From Immundisolibacteraceae bacterium (GTDB lineage: Bacteria > Pseudomonadota > Gammaproteobacteria > Immundisolibacterales > Immundisolibacteraceae), in the NCBI GenBank assembly GCA_016763355.1, contig JAESTY010000312.1, positions 1 through 5,625 of the forward strand: a DNA stretch of 5,625 nucleotides, given 5' to 3'. Under the pieces are notes generated by a model. It searched no databases, was not told the origin of the DNA, and saw nothing but the letters and a program-made list of their open reading frames with translations. The position numbers were made by a program, and so were the translations under genes. Position 1 is the first letter of the stretch, and each line of letters begins with the position of its first letter. This document shows, in pieces, positions 4,361 through 5,625 of this stretch.

Positions 4361-5625
4361 TTGGATGGTCCTTGTTCTGGATCTGGATCTGGATCAAAAT
4401 TTGGGTCTGGATTTAAATCCGGCTCTGGCTCTAAGCCGGTGGCTGCCCAGCTCAGTTGCCAGCCGGGTTGATCGTCTATCCCTGTTACCGAGTCTGCCAC
4501 CGCGTAGCCGGGTATCGCCACAATTTCACCATCGGCCGATAGTAAAGGTAAAAACTCACGCTCTACTGGCGGCACGCCCCACTGCTGAAGCAATTTTTTT
4601 AGCTTACGTCGGTGGCCGTTAACAACCAGGGTTTCACCACCCTGACGAAAGCAGACTTGTAGGGGCTTATCTTCAGGCCAGCAGATCCGCAGCCCATGCC
4701 GCGTCTTGATAGCCGTTAAGCGATAACCCAGTGCTGCGCAGTCATAGGATTCCGGAAGCAACCAGTCAGGCATTTGCGTCGGGATTTGAATAGGGCGCTG
4801 CCAGGCCACCGCTAACCGATCCCGGTAGCAGGTAATTACACTATTGCCCCAGGTGAATTGGGGCGACCGATCCGAGCGACTTTCTAATACGCTGCTATCC
4901 AACGCCAGCAACTGTTTTTCCGACGGCATCAGATGGCCCTGTTGGCGCAGCCAGAAACGCAGCAGGTTATGGCGGCGACTGACTGACAATTCAAGCAAAC
5001 CAGACCGATCCAGCCCAGGCTTTGAAGAATCCAAAACCGCCATATCTAATAGCGCAAGCTCATCTAATAGTTCACCGGCCTCGGCCTGGTGGCGGGCATG
5101 GCGGGCCAGCGTATTATCCAGTGCGGGCCAACGCTGGCGCAGCGCGGGCATCACCTGATTACGCAGAAAATTGCGATCCTGAACCTGCTGCTGATTACTG
5201 GGGTCTTCTACCCACTGCAGCTTGTGGTGATCCGCATACTCTTTAAGGTCCTGCTGACTCAGCGTCAACAAGGGCCGTAATAGAGTCGGTTTCGATGAGC
5301 CAATCGACAGATTTGATTGCATCGCCATAGCCGCAGTACCGCGTACTCCAGAGCCTCGAAACAGCTGTAATAACAGGGTTTCGGCCTGATCCCGCTGGTG
5401 ATGGGCGGTCAGCAATAGGTCATCATCACCGAGTTGGTCGGCAATCAGTTGATACCTGATTTCTCGGGCGCGGTGCTCAAGATTGCCGCCTGCTAGTAGC
5501 CCGGGTTCAACCTGGCAGCAAACATAAGCCACCTGCCATTGCTGGGCAATTTGCTGAAAATGGCAGGCCCACTGTGCTGACTGTGGCGAGAGGTTGTGAT
5601 CAACATGAATCGCCAGCAAATCAGC
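4357..5625 (-). CDS. tilS: tRNA(Ile)-lysidine synthase TilS, lacking its N-terminus at the right edge
   Basis: TilS uses ATP and lysine to convert C34 of the CAU anticodon of tRNA-Ile2 to lysidine, switching both charging and decoding from Met to Ile. 422 residues are visible; the first ~25-45, including the ATP-binding SGGxDS P-loop, lie beyond the window. Numbered from the first visible codon, the ATPase part includes AIHVDHNLS, the H75-H76-Q-R-D-Q-A-E-T motif followed by LFRGSG, and the E140-D141-P-S-N-x6-RN signature. The C-terminal tRNA-binding domain is at about 327-398 (RQGGE, GHRRKLKKLLQQWGVPP, R-x3-LPLL). These match the E. coli protein as I recall it. Two oddities: Arg78 replaces the usual Asp of HHxDDQ, and residues 399-422 form a (D/E/N)-P tail beyond the normal end. 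The stop overlaps the phosphatase start by four bases. Confidence 0.95.
   Translation of the reverse strand, partial: ADLLAIHVDHNLSPQSAQWACHFQQIAQQWQVAYVCCQVEPGLLAGGNLEHRAREIRYQLIADQLGDDDLLLTAHHQRDQAETLLLQLFRGSGVRGTAAMAMQSNLSIGSSKPTLLRPLLTLSQQDLKEYADHHKLQWVEDPSNQQQVQDRNFLRNQVMPALRQRWPALDNTLARHARHQAEAGELLDELALLDMAVLDSSKPGLDRSGLLELSVSRRHNLLRFWLRQQGHLMPSEKQLLALDSSVLESRSDRSPQFTWGNSVITCYRDRLAVAWQRPIQIPTQMPDWLLPESYDCAALGYRLTAIKTRHGLRICWPEDKPLQVCFRQGGETLVVNGHRRKLKKLLQQWGVPPVEREFLPLLSADGEIVAIPGYAVADSVTGIDDQPGWQLSWAATGLEPEPDLNPDPNFDPDPDPEQGPSK
4369..4373 (-). promoter_or_regulatory. Shine-Dalgarno of the phosphatase gene inside tilS
   Basis: The minus strand reads AAGGA, 8 bases, ATG (4360-4358). It lies within the last tilS codons, next to the hexamer repeat, and supports the ATGA-overlap start of the phosphatase. 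Confidence 0.6.
4376..4429. repeat. Nine-unit imperfect hexamer tandem repeat in the 3' end of tilS
   Basis: Read on the plus strand in strict 6-base phase, the units are TCTGGA three times, TCAAAA, TTTGGG, TCTGGA, TTTAAA, TCCGGC and TCTGGC. On the coding strand each unit is two codons, giving mostly Asp-Pro, Glu-Pro and Asn-Pro dipeptides. Gain or loss of a unit keeps the frame. The three identical units are nearest the stop, which suggests recent slippage-driven expansion there and older, diverged units toward the domain boundary. Confidence 0.8.

Noticed and set aside
4376..4429. CRISPR-like or mobile-element repeat
   Set aside because: The units are 6 bases, contiguous, in codon phase and inside a coding region, so this is a coding microsatellite or minisatellite.
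4135..5280. Reading frames inside the phosphatase and tilS (4135-4341, 4233-4622, 4844-5158, 5022-5246, 5089-5280)
   Set aside because: They are shadows of two clearly recognised genes; the 4233-4622 frame is low complexity because it crosses the hexamer repeat.

Overview
The window looks like chromosomal DNA of a free-living, probably marine or environmental gammaproteobacterium. This rests on protein similarity recalled from memory and on moderate GC; no search was run. All five genes I can support lie on the minus strand, so transcription runs from the right edge to the left. There is no sign of a mobile element, CRISPR array, phage gene, tRNA or rRNA.

Right part (about 3881-5625): tilS, the tRNA-Ile lysidine synthase, is cut at its N-terminus by the window edge. 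Its stop overlaps by 4 bases (ATGA) the start of a low-molecular-weight protein tyrosine phosphatase gene, so the two are probably co-transcribed and translationally coupled. TilS ends in an unusual (D/E/N)-P tail encoded by a 6-base tandem repeat, and it carries Arg at a usually acidic position in its HHxxDQ motif.

Middle (about 2358-3880): a 424-residue Rieske non-haem iron ring-hydroxylating oxygenase alpha subunit, resembling the anthranilate 1,2-dioxygenase / salicylate 5-hydroxylase large subunits. It has its own upstream region with two adjacent perfect inverted repeats and ends at a clear intrinsic terminator. No beta subunit, ferredoxin or reductase gene is next to it.

Left part (1-2340): a 12-segment NCS2/AGZA-like permease with a TTG start and a strong Shine-Dalgarno. 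It is preceded by a gap of about 340 bases holding a cluster of related AACTAGC / GGTTAGTT elements that look like operators. After it comes a gap of about 270 bases with two imperfect hairpins, then the start of a lipoprotein gene that leaves the window at the left edge.

The oxygenase and permease may form a small uptake-and-hydroxylation module for an aromatic or heterocyclic acid, with electron-transfer partners supplied from elsewhere. They are separated by a terminator and have separate upstream regions, so this link is inference from proximity. I see no convincing new multi-gene system. The most interesting signals are the two repeat-rich control regions, the orphan oxygenase and the TilS anomalies.
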